Positions 50,977-59,890 of a stretch of DNA of 64,000 nt are shown here, in pieces. A program made the translations under genes and the position numbers. The stretch comes from Methylobacterium sp. E-066 (GTDB lineage Bacteria; Pseudomonadota; Alphaproteobacteria; Rhizobiales; Beijerinckiaceae). Positions within the stretch are counted from its first letter, which is position 1. Every line of letters starts with the position of its first letter. The notes beneath the pieces are model-generated. The model saw only the letters and a program-made list of their open reading frames with translations. It was not told the DNA's origin and ran no database searches. The stretch covers positions 1 through 64,000 of the forward strand of contig NZ_JAKSYO010000118.1 of the NCBI RefSeq assembly GCF_022829635.1, in the 5' to 3' direction.

Positions 50977-51198
50977 TCAGCAGCAGCGAAACCCCGACGT
51001 GTTCCCCACGCCGAAGCGGGCGTTCTCGCGATTGCGGAAGAATTCCAGCTCGGTCATCGGCGCCTGGTCGGGATGGGTGCGACGGATATGTGCGGCGTAG
51101 GCCGCGTAATCGCCCTGCCCCACCATCAGCCGAGCGCCGTCGCAGACGCATTTGGACAGCGTCTGGAGGCGGCTGCGCAGGCTCTGCGGTTGCTCCAT
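50977..51198 (-). CDS. YbdD/YjiX-family small protein
   Basis: Seventy-three residues with the DUF466 pattern: CVCDGARLMVGQGDYAAYAAHIRRTHPD and MTELEFFRNRENARFG. It is the small partner found beside CstA/BtsT pyruvate transporters, eight bases downstream of the cstA-like gene. The C-terminus ends RCC before a UGA stop. In some bacteria relatives of this protein are thought to end in Cys-selenocysteine; here both positions are cysteine. It may modulate the transporter. Confidence 0.9.
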   Translation of the reverse strand: MEQPQSLRSRLQTLSKCVCDGARLMVGQGDYAAYAAHIRRTHPDQAPMTELEFFRNRENARFGVGNTSGFRCC

Positions 51199-51206
51199 GG
51201 CGGTTC

Positions 51207-53267
51207 CTACTCGGCCGCAGCCAGGCGCGGATCGGTCTCGAGGGCGGTCCAGCGATCGGCCCGCAATGCCTTCAGGCAGGCGGCGATGCCGAAGCCCGCG
51301 ATGGCGACCACGAGGCCGATGAACAGGGCCGCCAGCACGGCGTCGATCCGGTCGTTGAGGATGATCTGCGCCATCTGATCGGCGTTCTTGGCCGGCGCCA
51401 GGAGCTTGCCCTCGGCGGCGGCCGTCGCGTAGCGCTCGGCATGGGCCAGGAACCCGATCTTGGGGTCGGCGGACATGATCTTCTGCCAGCCGGCCGTGAG
51501 GGTGCACAGGCACAGCCACGCGGTCGGGATGATGGTCACGAACGCGTAGCGCTCGCGCTTCATCTTGAAGATCACCACGGTGCAGAGCGTCAGCGCCACC
51601 GCGGCCAGCATCTGGTTGGAGATGCCGAACAGCGGCCACAGGGTGTTGATGCCGCCGAGCGGGTCGGTCACCCCCTGGTACAGGAAGTAGCCCCAGGCGC
51701 CGACCGCGATCGCGGTGGCCGCGATGCTCGGCCCCCAGGACGTGGTGTTCTTGAACGAGGGCACCGCCAGCGCGACGAGATCCTGCACCATGAACCGGCA
51801 GGCGCGGGTGCCCGCATCCACGGCCGTGAGGATGAACAAAGCCTCGAACAGGATCGCGAAATGGTACCAGAAGGCCATCATCGCCTTGCCGCCGATGGCC
51901 GAGGAGATGATGTGGGCCATGCCCACCGCCAGGGTCGGGGCACCGCCGGCGCGGGAGATGATCGTGCGCTCGCCGACATCCGCGGCGGTCTGGGTGATCA
52001 CCTCCGGGGTGGTCGCGAAGCCGAGCTTGGTCACGGCCGCGGCAGCGGTCTCGGGCGTGGTGCCGAGCAGAGCCGCGGGCGAGTTCATGGTGAAGTAGAC
52101 GCCCGGGTCGATCACGCAGGCCGAGACCAGCGCCATGATCGCCACGAACGATTCCATCAGCATGCCGCCGTAGCCGATGAAGCGGGCATCCGACTCGCTG
52201 GCGATCAGCTTCGGGGTGGTGCCCGACGAGATCAGGGCGTGGAAGCCCGAGACCGCGCCGCAGGCGATGGTGATGAACAGGAACGGGAACAGGCTGCCGG
52301 CCCAGACCGGCCCGGTGCCGTCGATGAACTTGGTCGTCGCGGGCATCTGCATGTGCGGCGCGACGACCGCGATGCCCAGAGCCAAGCCGACGATGGTGCC
52401 GATCTTGAGGAAGGTCGAGAGGTAGTCCCGCGGCGCCAGCAGCAGCCAGACCGGCAGGATCGACGCGACGAAGCCGTAGCCGATCAGCATCCAGCACAGC
52501 TGCGGGCCGGTGAAGGTGAAGGCCGGCCCCCAGACCGGGCTCGCCGCGACCGAGCCGCCGCCGACGATCGCCAGCATCAGCAGGACGAAGCCGAGGATCG
52601 AGACCTCGCCGATCCGGCCCGGGCGGATGTAGCGCGAATACACGCCCATCAGCATCGCGATCGGGATCGTCGACATCACCGTGAAGGTGCCCCACGGGCT
52701 CTCGGCCAGCGCCTTGACCACGATCAGCGCCAGCACGGCCAGCAGGATCACCATGATCAGGAAGGTGCCGAACAGCGCGATGATGCCCGGCACGGTGCCG
52801 AGCTCGGCCCGGATCAGCTCGCCGAGCGACCGGCCGTCCCGGCGCATCGACACGAACAGGACCATGAAGTCCTGCACCGCCCCGGCCAGCACCACGCCAG
52901 CCAGGATCCACAGCATGCCGGGCAGGTAGCCCATCTGCGCGGCCAGCACCGGGCCAACCAGCGGGCCCGCCCCCGCGATCGCCGCGAAATGGTGGCCGAA
53001 CAGCACGCTGCGGTTGGTGGGCACATAGTCGAGCCCGTCATTGTGCCGCACCGCCGGCGTCTGACGCTTCGGATCGAGGCGCATCACCTTCTCGGCGATG
53101 AATTTCGAGTAGTAGCGATAGGCGATCATGTAGACGCAGACCGCCGCGACCACGATCCAGAGCGCGTTGATCGTCTCGCCGCGCTGGGTGGCCACGATCG
53201 CCAAAGCCGCGGCGCCGAGCGCTCCCACGAGGGCCCAGGGCCCATGCCTGCCGATCGCCGTACCCAT
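51207..53267 (-). CDS. cstA: CstA-family carbon starvation protein (pyruvate/peptide transporter)
   Basis: A 686-residue inner-membrane protein with about 16-18 helices. The family blocks are present: NDGLDYVPTNRSVLFGHHFAAIAGAGPLVGPVLAAQMG near residue 75, LFGTFLIMVILLAVLALIVVKAL, and FHALISSGTTPKLI. E. coli relatives CstA and BtsT take up peptides or pyruvate under starvation. It precedes its YbdD-type partner by eight bases. The BtsS/BtsR sensor pair is not adjacent. Confidence 0.93.
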   Translation of the reverse strand: MGTAIGRHGPWALVGALGAAALAIVATQRGETINALWIVVAAVCVYMIAYRYYSKFIAEKVMRLDPKRQTPAVRHNDGLDYVPTNRSVLFGHHFAAIAGAGPLVGPVLAAQMGYLPGMLWILAGVVLAGAVQDFMVLFVSMRRDGRSLGELIRAELGTVPGIIALFGTFLIMVILLAVLALIVVKALAESPWGTFTVMSTIPIAMLMGVYSRYIRPGRIGEVSILGFVLLMLAIVGGGSVAASPVWGPAFTFTGPQLCWMLIGYGFVASILPVWLLLAPRDYLSTFLKIGTIVGLALGIAVVAPHMQMPATTKFIDGTGPVWAGSLFPFLFITIACGAVSGFHALISSGTTPKLIASESDARFIGYGGMLMESFVAIMALVSACVIDPGVYFTMNSPAALLGTTPETAAAAVTKLGFATTPEVITQTAADVGERTIISRAGGAPTLAVGMAHIISSAIGGKAMMAFWYHFAILFEALFILTAVDAGTRACRFMVQDLVALAVPSFKNTTSWGPSIAATAIAVGAWGYFLYQGVTDPLGGINTLWPLFGISNQMLAAVALTLCTVVIFKMKRERYAFVTIIPTAWLCLCTLTAGWQKIMSADPKIGFLAHAERYATAAAEGKLLAPAKNADQMAQIILNDRIDAVLAALFIGLVVAIAGFGIAACLKALRADRWTALETDPRLAAAE

Positions 53268-53553
53268 CCGTCCCGCTCCCTACCGAACGCCTCATGCTCG
53301 GGGCCGCTGGGACCTCCGGCTGGGACTCGCAGGTCCCGGGCTACACCGTGGGTTTATCCTATTCGTCCGCCGTTGACGCAAGCGATCCGAGCTGTGATGC
53401 AGCTTCGCGGGCGGCACGACGCCCGATCTGTTACATCGGGCCATCGTCACGGCCCCGGCCGTCGTCGCGGTCGGCCCCGGAACCCGTCGCCGCCTGCGCC
53501 TCGCGCGCAGGCCCGGTGCCGGCGCGATTCGGCCCTGGGAGGAGCGGACAACA

Positions 53554-54420
53554 ATGGCGAAGGTCGCATTCCTGGGTCTCGGCGTGATGGGCGGCCCGAT
53601 GGCCGGACACCTGGCCAAGAAGGGCCACGACGTCACCGTCTACAACCGGACCACCCCCAAGGCGGAGGCCTGGGTGAAGGCCCATGGCGGCGCCTTCGCG
53701 GCCACGCCCCGGGAGGCGGTCGCGGGCGCCGAGATCGTGTTCGCCTGCGTCGGCAACGACGACGACCTGCGCAGCGTCGTGCTGGGCGATGACGGCGCGC
53801 TCGCCGGCATGACGGCCGGTTCGGTGTTCGTCGATCACACCACCGCGTCGGCCGAGGTCGCCCGGGAGCTCGCCGCGGCCGCCGAGGCCAAGGGGCTCGG
53901 CTTCATCGACGCACCGGTCTCCGGCGGCCAGGCCGGCGCCGAGAACGGCGTGCTCACCGTGATGTGCGGCGGCGCGCCGGAGACCTACGCCAAGGTCGAG
54001 GCGGCGATCGGCTCCTTCGCCCGGGCCTGCCGGCTGATGGGCCCGGTGGGCTCCGGCCAGCTCACCAAGATGGTCAACCAGATCTGCATCGCCGGGCTGG
54101 TCCAGGGCCTGTCCGAGGGCGTCCACTTCGCCAAGCGTGCCGGCCTCGACGTGGAGGCGGTGCTCGACGTGATCTCCAAGGGCGCCGCCGGCTCCTGGCA
54201 GATGGAGAACCGCGGCAAGACCATGAACCAGGGCAAGTTCGATTTCGGCTTCGCGGTGGACTGGATGCGCAAGGATCTCGGCATCCTGCTGGACGAAGCC
54301 CGCCGCAACGGCGCCAAGCTCCCGGTCTCGGCCCTGGTCGACCAGTTCTACGCCGAGGTGCAGTCCATGGGCGGCAACCGCTGGGACACGTCGAGCCTGG
54401 TGGCGCGCCTGGAGCGCTGA
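53554..54420 (+). CDS. NAD(P)-dependent beta-hydroxyacid dehydrogenase (3-hydroxyisobutyrate dehydrogenase family)
   Basis: A 288-residue enzyme from an ATG with GGAG nine bases upstream. The nucleotide motif is GLGVMGGPMAGHL (residues 7-19). DHTTASAEVARELA and the substrate block DAPVSGGQAGAENGVL follow. The catalytic lysine lies in GSGQLTKMVNQ (near residue 170). The family covers 3-hydroxyisobutyrate, tartronate-semialdehyde and glyoxylate/succinic-semialdehyde reductases; the residue set does not decide between them. It is a single gene between cstA (divergent) and a dispersed repeat. Confidence 0.9.
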   Translation: MAKVAFLGLGVMGGPMAGHLAKKGHDVTVYNRTTPKAEAWVKAHGGAFAATPREAVAGAEIVFACVGNDDDLRSVVLGDDGALAGMTAGSVFVDHTTASAEVARELAAAAEAKGLGFIDAPVSGGQAGAENGVLTVMCGGAPETYAKVEAAIGSFARACRLMGPVGSGQLTKMVNQICIAGLVQGLSEGVHFAKRAGLDVEAVLDVISKGAAGSWQMENRGKTMNQGKFDFGFAVDWMRKDLGILLDEARRNGAKLPVSALVDQFYAEVQSMGGNRWDTSSLVARLER

Positions 54421-54520
54421 GGGCGGCGTTTTTTTGATCTGCGCCAGCCTGTAAAGAGCAGGAGCGCTTTTTCCCCTACAGGGGCTGGCAGTTTCGCACA
54501 TCGCCGGATGTGGCTCGGGT

Positions 54521-54615
54521 CCCCTCTCCCGTGCGGGAGAGGGACAGGGTGAGGGACCCGGTCTTTCCGGAAAGGGCGTATCCCTCACCCCAACCCTCTC
54601 CCGCACGGGAGAGGG
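54521..54615. repeat. Dispersed palindromic repeat, copy 2
   Basis: A 95-base near-identical copy of the element at 5997-6091, with the same terminal self-complementary units and TTTCCGGAAA centre. Differences are confined to the short sequences next to the centre. It lies between convergent dehydrogenase and miaA genes. Confidence 0.8.
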
Positions 54616-54696
54616 AGCCTGTCGAGTATGACAGAAGACGATGTGAGAACATCGTCGCCTGCAGAGGGGAGCGGGAGAGACGCGTGCCCCCGCCCC

Positions 54697-55611
54697 TCAC
54701 AACGCAGCCGCGGCCTCCGGATCGAGCCAGCGCCAATCCATCCCCATCTGGTGGCGGAACCAGGTGAACTGACGCTTGGCGTAGGCCCTCGTATCGGCTT
54801 GGCCGCGGGCGATCGCCTCTTCCAGCGAAAGCGTCCCGTCGAGATGGGCGATCAGGCCCGGCACGCCGTGGGCGCGCATCACCGGCAGCATCGGATCGAG
54901 ATTCCGCGCGCGCAGGCGAAAGACCTCGTCCAGGGCGCCTTCGGCAATCATCGTGTGGAATCGGGCGTCGATGCGGGCGCGCAGCAGCGTGCGGTCGGGC
55001 GCCAGGAAGAGTTTTTGGAGGTTTTTACCGGCCAGCGGTCCCGGCACGGGATCGCCGTAAAAACTCGCGATCGGCCGGCCGGTCGCCAGAAAAATCTCCA
55101 GGGCGCGCATCACCCGCATGCGGTCGCTCGGGCGCAGGCGGGCGGCGCCCTCGGGATCGTGCCTGGCGAGGTCGGCGTGCAGCGCTTCGGTCGGGCGGCC
55201 CTCGGCCTCGTCCCGCACCTGCGCGCGGACCGCGTCCGGCACCGGCGGCAATTCCGAAAACCCCTGCTCCAGGGCCCGGACATACAGGCCGGTGCCGCCG
55301 ACGAAGACGGGCAGCCGGCCGTCGAGATCCGCCAGGAGGGCGGTGGCGTCCCGGGAGAAATAGCCTACGGAATAGTTCACCGCCCCGTCGACATGGCCGT
55401 AGAGCCGGTGAGGCACCCGCGCCTCCTCGTCGGGGTCGGGCCGGGCGGTGAGGCGGCGCAGGTCGCGGTAGACCTGCATGGAATCGGTGTTGATCACCAC
55501 GCCGCCGTGGCGCAGCGCCAGCCGGGCGGCGAGCGCCGACTTGCCCGAGGCGGTGGGCCCTGCGATGAGGATCGCCGCCGGGCGCCCCCCGGTCTCTTCC
55601 CGGTCTGGCAA
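54697..55611 (-). CDS. miaA: tRNA dimethylallyltransferase
   Basis: Adds the isopentenyl group to A37 of tRNAs reading U-starting codons. I place the start at TTG 55611 (seven bases after GGAG), giving 304 residues; the frame extends upstream into serB without a ribosome site. The P-loop is [13 protein letters not shown], followed by [11 protein letters not shown], the target-recognition [10 protein letters not shown], and the C-terminal [18 protein letters not shown]. The gene is divergent from serB with only 14 bases between start codons. Confidence 0.94.
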   Translation of the reverse strand: MPDREETGGRPAAILIAGPTASGKSALAARLALRHGGVVINTDSMQVYRDLRRLTARPDPDEEARVPHRLYGHVDGAVNYSVGYFSRDATALLADLDGRLPVFVGGTGLYVRALEQGFSELPPVPDAVRAQVRDEAEGRPTEALHADLARHDPEGAARLRPSDRMRVMRALEIFLATGRPIASFYGDPVPGPLAGKNLQKLFLAPDRTLLRARIDARFHTMIAEGALDEVFRLRARNLDPMLPVMRAHGVPGLIAHLDGTLSLEEAIARGQADTRAYAKRQFTWFRHQMGMDWRWLDPEAAAAL

Positions 55612-55625
55612 GGCGAAACTCCACG

Positions 55626-56519
55626 ATGCTGGTCGCGGTCCTGATAGCAAACCCGGCTCGGCCGTCCATCACCGACGCGGTGCTGGCTGAGGCGCGCGCG
55701 GTGCTGCGGACGGAGCACCCGCCCCGGATCCTGCACGGAGAGGTCGCCGCCGAGGTGCTGGTGCCGGGCGATGCCGCCGACGTGGGCGCTCTCACGGAAC
55801 GGCTGCGGAGCGCGCTCTCGGGCGAGCCGATCGACCTCGCCGTACTGCCGGCCGATTCGCACCGGCGCAAGCGCCTGTTCCTGGCCGACATGGATTCGAC
55901 CATGATCGAGCAGGAATGCATCGACGAGCTCGCCGGGACGCTGGGCCTCAAAGACCATGTCGCGGCGATCACCGAGCGGGCGATGCGCGGCGAGATCGCG
56001 TTCGAGCCGGCGCTCCGCGAGCGCGTGGCGCTCCTCAAGAATATTCCCGTTACGGCGGTCGATGGACTGATCGCCGATCAGCTCAGCCTCACCCCGGGCG
56101 GCCCGACGCTGGTGCGGACGATGCGGGCGCACGGGGTCCGGACCTGCCTGGTCTCGGGGGGCTTCACCCTGTTCACCGGCCCGATCGCCGGGATGATCGG
56201 GTTCGAGGAGCACCGGGCCAACGTGCTCGGCGTCGCGGACGGACGGCTCACCGGCACCGTGGAAGACCCGATCGTCGGCAAGGCGGAGAAGCGCGCGACG
56301 CTGATCGAGCTGCGCGACGCCCTCGGGCTCGGCCCCGCCGAGACCCTGGCGGTCGGCGACGGCGCCAACGACCTCGACATGCTGGCGGAAGCCGGCCTCG
56401 GCGTCGCCTTCCGGGCCAAGCCCGCGGTCGCGGCGGCCGCCCGGGTCCGGATCGAGCACGGCGACCTCACCGCGCTGCTGTACTTGCAGGGCTATGCGGC
56501 GGCGGAGTTCGTGGCGTGA
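55626..56519 (+). CDS. serB: Phosphoserine phosphatase
   Basis: Last step of serine biosynthesis. The 297-residue protein has an ACT-like N-terminal domain (1-75) and a HAD-superfamily core. HAD motif I is [17 protein letters not shown] (nucleophile Asp near residue 88), motif II is [10 protein letters not shown], and motif IV is [11 protein letters not shown]. Alphaproteobacterial SerB proteins have this layout. It starts at ATG 55626, almost touching the divergent miaA start, so each promoter must lie inside the other gene. Confidence 0.95.
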   Translation: MLVAVLIANPARPSITDAVLAEARAVLRTEHPPRILHGEVAAEVLVPGDAADVGALTERLRSALSGEPIDLAVLPADSHRRKRLFLADMDSTMIEQECIDELAGTLGLKDHVAAITERAMRGEIAFEPALRERVALLKNIPVTAVDGLIADQLSLTPGGPTLVRTMRAHGVRTCLVSGGFTLFTGPIAGMIGFEEHRANVLGVADGRLTGTVEDPIVGKAEKRATLIELRDALGLGPAETLAVGDGANDLDMLAEAGLGVAFRAKPAVAAAARVRIEHGDLTALLYLQGYAAAEFVA

Positions 56520-56523
56520 GGGG

Positions 56524-56931
56524 TCAGCGAAGGGCCAGGGCGAAGACCACGAGCGCGTACAGGTAGACGAGGGTCTGAAGGCCGATTGCGCCGACGATCC
56601 AGTACCGGACGTCTATGTCGGCGGAGGTGCCGGTTGTTCTGATCCGCTCGATACCGTCCCTGACAAAGGGGCTCTGGGTTTCGATGCGCGTCCTGGCCGC
56701 GAGCCGCGGCGCGTCGATATCGGCGCGGGTCTGGATCTTCACGGCTCCGAAATCGCCGCGAACGGCCTGGATCTCAGCCTGAACGTCGCGGATGTCAGCC
56801 TTCGTCGCAAGGGTTCCGTCAAAGACATCGACCAGCGCATCCGCCAAGCCCTCGGCCTGCTCGGGTGACAGCTTCGCCTTCTCGCGCAGGGCGCGGGCGA
56901 ATTTCAGGGTGTCGAAGGCGACGGCCGTCAT
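56524..56931 (-). CDS. Coiled-coil protein with C-terminal membrane anchor (DUF1640-like)
   Basis: A 135-residue protein from ATG 56931 (MTAVAFDTLKFARALREKAKLSPEQAEGLADAL). The pattern LKFARxLxxAGxxxxQAEA followed by KADIxDVQAEIQAV coiled coil and a C-terminal hydrophobic helix (near 112-133) resembles DUF1640/CCDC90-like proteins. Such genes are common beside repeats and may be toxin-antitoxin-like or simply membrane tethers; no function is established. It lies convergent with serB, four bases apart. The start lacks a ribosome site. Confidence 0.6.
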   Translation of the reverse strand: MTAVAFDTLKFARALREKAKLSPEQAEGLADALVDVFDGTLATKADIRDVQAEIQAVRGDFGAVKIQTRADIDAPRLAARTRIETQSPFVRDGIERIRTTGTSADIDVRYWIVGAIGLQTLVYLYALVVFALALR

Positions 56932-57045
56932 GGGGTTCGAGAGCGTCCGAGCCGCATCGACTCGCGACGCCAGTGTGCTGCACGGATCCGCCGCGTCAAT
57001 GTACCCTCCCCACCCACTGTCGAGCCGCTTCGCGGCGCGTTCCGT

Positions 57046-57168
57046 GCTGGGTCCCGGATCAGGTTCCGCTTCGCTCCACCTGTCTGGGAAAAGAGGCAGG
57101 GTAGGATGGATCGCCACGCCCTTTCCCGGGCGCATGGAGCGTCAGCGGAATGCGACCCGGGACCCAGC
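57046..57168. repeat. Palindromic intergenic repeat
   Basis: GCTGGGTCCCGG (57046-57057) is inverted at 57157-57168. The inner sequences GGTTCCGCTTCGCT and AGCGTCAGCGGAAT are also partly complementary. It lies in the 350-base gap (56932-57281) between the DUF1640-like gene and degP. I find no gene in the rest of that gap. Confidence 0.65.
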
Positions 57169-57281
57169 TGAAAGACGTGCCGCGCAGCGGCTCTCCCTGA
57201 GCCACCTAGCCTCGACCCAAAAATGAAGGCCGCCGCATCCTTTCGGAGCGACGGCCCTCGGCTTCTCGATGTGGAACCGGC

Positions 57282-58829
57282 TCAGTCGAGCCCGATCGCC
57301 ACGAAGCGCACGTCGCCGGTGGCGCTCGCCACCAGCAGAAGGACCGACTTGCGCCCTTCCTTCTTCAGGGCCTCGACCCGCTTGGTCACCTCGGCCGGCG
57401 TGTTCACCGCCTCCTGGCCGACCTCGACGATCACCTCACCGGGCTGGATGCGCTTGTCGGCGGCGGTCGAGTTCGGGTCGACCCGGGTGACGACCACGCC
57501 CTTCACGGTGTCCTTGATCCCGAACTTCTTGCGCAGCTCGTCGGTGATGCCGGAGAGGTTAAGACCCAGCGCCTGACGGGTCGCACTCTCGGGCTCGGGC
57601 TGGCGCAGGTTGGCGAGCTGCGGCTTGTCGGTATCCTCGAGCCGGCCCAGCGTGACCGGCTTGGTCAGCTCCTCGCCCTTGCGAACCACGACCACGTCGA
57701 CCTTCTGGCCGACGGGGGTCGAGGCGACGATCCGGGGCAGGTCGCCCGACGCCTTCACAGGGGCGCCGTTGAACTTCACGATCACGTCGCCGACATCGAT
57801 CCCGGCGGTCTTGGCCGGGCCCTTCTCGTCGACGCCGGCCACCAGGGCGCCGCGCGCGCCGCCCTTGAGGTTGAGCGCCTCCGCGGTGGCGTCGTCGACG
57901 TTCTGGATGCGCACGCCGAGCCAGCCGCGGCGGACCTCGCCGAAGTCGCGCAGCTGGTCGATCACCGGCTTGGCCGTGTCCGAGGGCACCGCGAAGCCGA
58001 TGCCCACCGAGCCGCCGGTGGGCGACAGGATCGCTGTGTTGATGCCGATCACCTCGCCGTCCATGTTGAACAGCGGGCCGCCGGAATTGCCCTTGTTGAT
58101 GGCCGCATCCGTCTGGATGTAGTTGTCGTAGGGTCCGGACTCGATGTTCCGACCGCGCGCCGAGACGATGCCGGCCGAGACCGAGCCGCCGAGGCCAAAC
58201 GGGTTGCCGATGGCGATCACCCAATCGCCCGGGCGCATCGTCTCGGAATTTCCGAACGGAACCGCTTTCAGGGGGCGCTCGGCGGTGGGCTTCACCCGCA
58301 GCACCGCCAGGTCGATCTTCGAATCCTTGCCGATGATCTCGGCCTTCAGCTTGGTGCCGTCGTGCAGGATCACCTGGATGTCGTTGGCGTCGCCGATGAC
58401 GTGGTTGTTGGTCACCACGATCCCGGAGGCGTCGATGATGAAGCCGGAGCCCAGGGAGTTCGACTTGCGCTGCTGGCGCGGCGTGTCGTTGTCGCCGCGC
58501 TCCCCGCCATTGCCGCCCTTGCCGCCGCGGCGGTTGAAGAACTCCTCGAACAGGTCCTCGAAGGGCGTGCCCGGGGGCAGCTGCGGCCCGGCGCGGCTGC
58601 TGCGCGCCTCGACCGTGGTGGAGGCGGAGATGTTCACCACCGCGTCGGTGACCTGATCGGCGAGGTCGGCGAGGGAGGCCGGGCCCTTGGCGAAGGCCGG
58701 GACCGGCAGGGCCGCGGTCGCGAAGGAGGCGCCGACCAGGATCGCCGCCATGAACGCGCGGGCTCGGGAACGGGGCTGCGCCTGCGCGCAGCCGAAGGAC
58801 GCCCGGGGGGCGCTCGCGACGGGGTGCAT
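57282..58829 (-). CDS. degP: Periplasmic serine endoprotease, DegP/Do family
   Basis: A 515-residue protease-chaperone. I choose ATG 58829 (MHPVASAP), with GAGGT five bases upstream. The signal peptide ends near residue 45 (VPAFAKG). The trypsin-like domain has the triad His in TNNHVIGDAN, Asp in KIDLAVLRVK, and Ser in NKGNSGGPLF. Two PDZ domains follow (near 300-390 and 410-510). A glycine/asparagine-rich insertion (GGKGGNGGERGD) lies in the LA loop. It follows hflK-hflC, a conserved alphaproteobacterial order for envelope protein quality control. Confidence 0.96.
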   Translation of the reverse strand: MHPVASAPRASFGCAQAQPRSRARAFMAAILVGASFATAALPVPAFAKGPASLADLADQVTDAVVNISASTTVEARSSRAGPQLPPGTPFEDLFEEFFNRRGGKGGNGGERGDNDTPRQQRKSNSLGSGFIIDASGIVVTNNHVIGDANDIQVILHDGTKLKAEIIGKDSKIDLAVLRVKPTAERPLKAVPFGNSETMRPGDWVIAIGNPFGLGGSVSAGIVSARGRNIESGPYDNYIQTDAAINKGNSGGPLFNMDGEVIGINTAILSPTGGSVGIGFAVPSDTAKPVIDQLRDFGEVRRGWLGVRIQNVDDATAEALNLKGGARGALVAGVDEKGPAKTAGIDVGDVIVKFNGAPVKASGDLPRIVASTPVGQKVDVVVVRKGEELTKPVTLGRLEDTDKPQLANLRQPEPESATRQALGLNLSGITDELRKKFGIKDTVKGVVVTRVDPNSTAADKRIQPGEVIVEVGQEAVNTPAEVTKRVEALKKEGRKSVLLLVASATGDVRFVAIGLD

Positions 58830-58912
58830 GGTCGACCTCTTCAAGAACGCGGTTCCGGTTTCGCGGGCCGCCGACCTGGATCGGCCGCCCGCGGATGGTC
58901 CTGCATCGTAGT

Positions 58913-58936
58913 CCGCTGGCGCCGGGGCGCCAGCGG
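58913..58936 (-). terminator. Strong hairpin between hflC and degP
   Basis: Arms 58913-58923 (CCGCTGGCGCC) and 58926-58936 (GGCGCCAGCGG) are perfectly complementary over 11 bases. The hairpin begins at the base next to the hflC stop codon. No U tract follows, so partial termination or RNA protection between hflC and degP is more likely than full termination. Confidence 0.6.
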
Positions 58937-59890
58937 TCAGCGCGTCGCGCCGGTGGAGGCGGTCGGGTCCGCGGGCCCGCGGGGGGGGCGCGGCGCCGAG
59001 GCCGTCGCCCGGCCCTGCGGGTCGCTGAAGTAGCGGAAGAAGTCCGAGCTTGGGCTGATCACCAGCCGCGTGTCGGAGCCCTTCAGCCCGGTCTCGTAGG
59101 CCTGCATCGAGCGGTAGAAGCTGAAGAAGTCCGGGTCCTTGCCGAACGCCTCGGCGAGGATCCGGTTCTTGTCGGCGTCGCCCTGGCCGCGCAGCTGCTC
59201 GGATTTCTGGGTCGCCTCGGCGAGGATCACGGTGACCTCGCGGTCGGCCTTGGCGCGGATCGTGGCGGCGCTCTGGTCGCCGTTGGCGCGGATGTCGGCG
59301 GCCTCACGCTCGCGCTCGGTCTTCATCCGCTTGTAGACGGCGGCCGAGTTCTGCGCCGGCAGGTCGACCCGGGTCATGCGCAGATCGACGATCTCGATGC
59401 CCAGCGCCTTGGCCTGCCGGTTCACGTCCTCCTGGATCTGGTGCATCAGCTGGCCGCGGTCGGTCTTGACGATGGCGTCGCGGGTCGAGCGGGCGAGCAC
59501 GTTGCGCAGGCCGGAATTGGTGAAGCTGGCGAGCCGCTGGTTGGCGAGCCCGATATTGCCCACCGCCTGGTAGAAGCGCAGCGGATCGAGGATGCGGTAG
59601 CGCGCGAAGGCGTCCACTTCCAGGTTCTGCCGGTCGGCGGTGAGCACCGTCTGCACCGGCAGGTCGAGATCGAGCACGCGCTTGTCGAAGATCACGACGT
59701 TCTCGACGAACGGCACCTTGAAGTAGAGGCCGGGCTTCTCCTCGCCGGTGGCGTTGAGCACGGCGCGGACGCGGCCGAATTGCAGGACGAGGGCCTGCTG
59801 CATCTGGCCGACGGTGAAGATCGAGGCGTAGAGCCCGATCGCGACGATCGCGGCGACCGCGATCAGGCCGGTGCGGAGAGCCTGTTTCAT
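58937..59890 (-). CDS. hflC: Protease modulator HflC
   Basis: A 317-residue SPFH/prohibitin-family membrane protein that, with HflK, forms a cage around FtsH and limits its proteolysis. There is one N-terminal membrane helix (LIAVAAIVAIGLYASIFTV), then the SPFH domain (residues 30-220, with KPGLYFKVPFVENVVIFDKRVLDLD), then a helical region ending in PRPPRGPAD. ATGA overlap with hflK shows one operon. Confidence 0.95.
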   Translation of the reverse strand: MKQALRTGLIAVAAIVAIGLYASIFTVGQMQQALVLQFGRVRAVLNATGEEKPGLYFKVPFVENVVIFDKRVLDLDLPVQTVLTADRQNLEVDAFARYRILDPLRFYQAVGNIGLANQRLASFTNSGLRNVLARSTRDAIVKTDRGQLMHQIQEDVNRQAKALGIEIVDLRMTRVDLPAQNSAAVYKRMKTEREREAADIRANGDQSAATIRAKADREVTVILAEATQKSEQLRGQGDADKNRILAEAFGKDPDFFSFYRSMQAYETGLKGSDTRLVISPSSDFFRYFSDPQGRATASAPRPPRGPADPTASTGATR

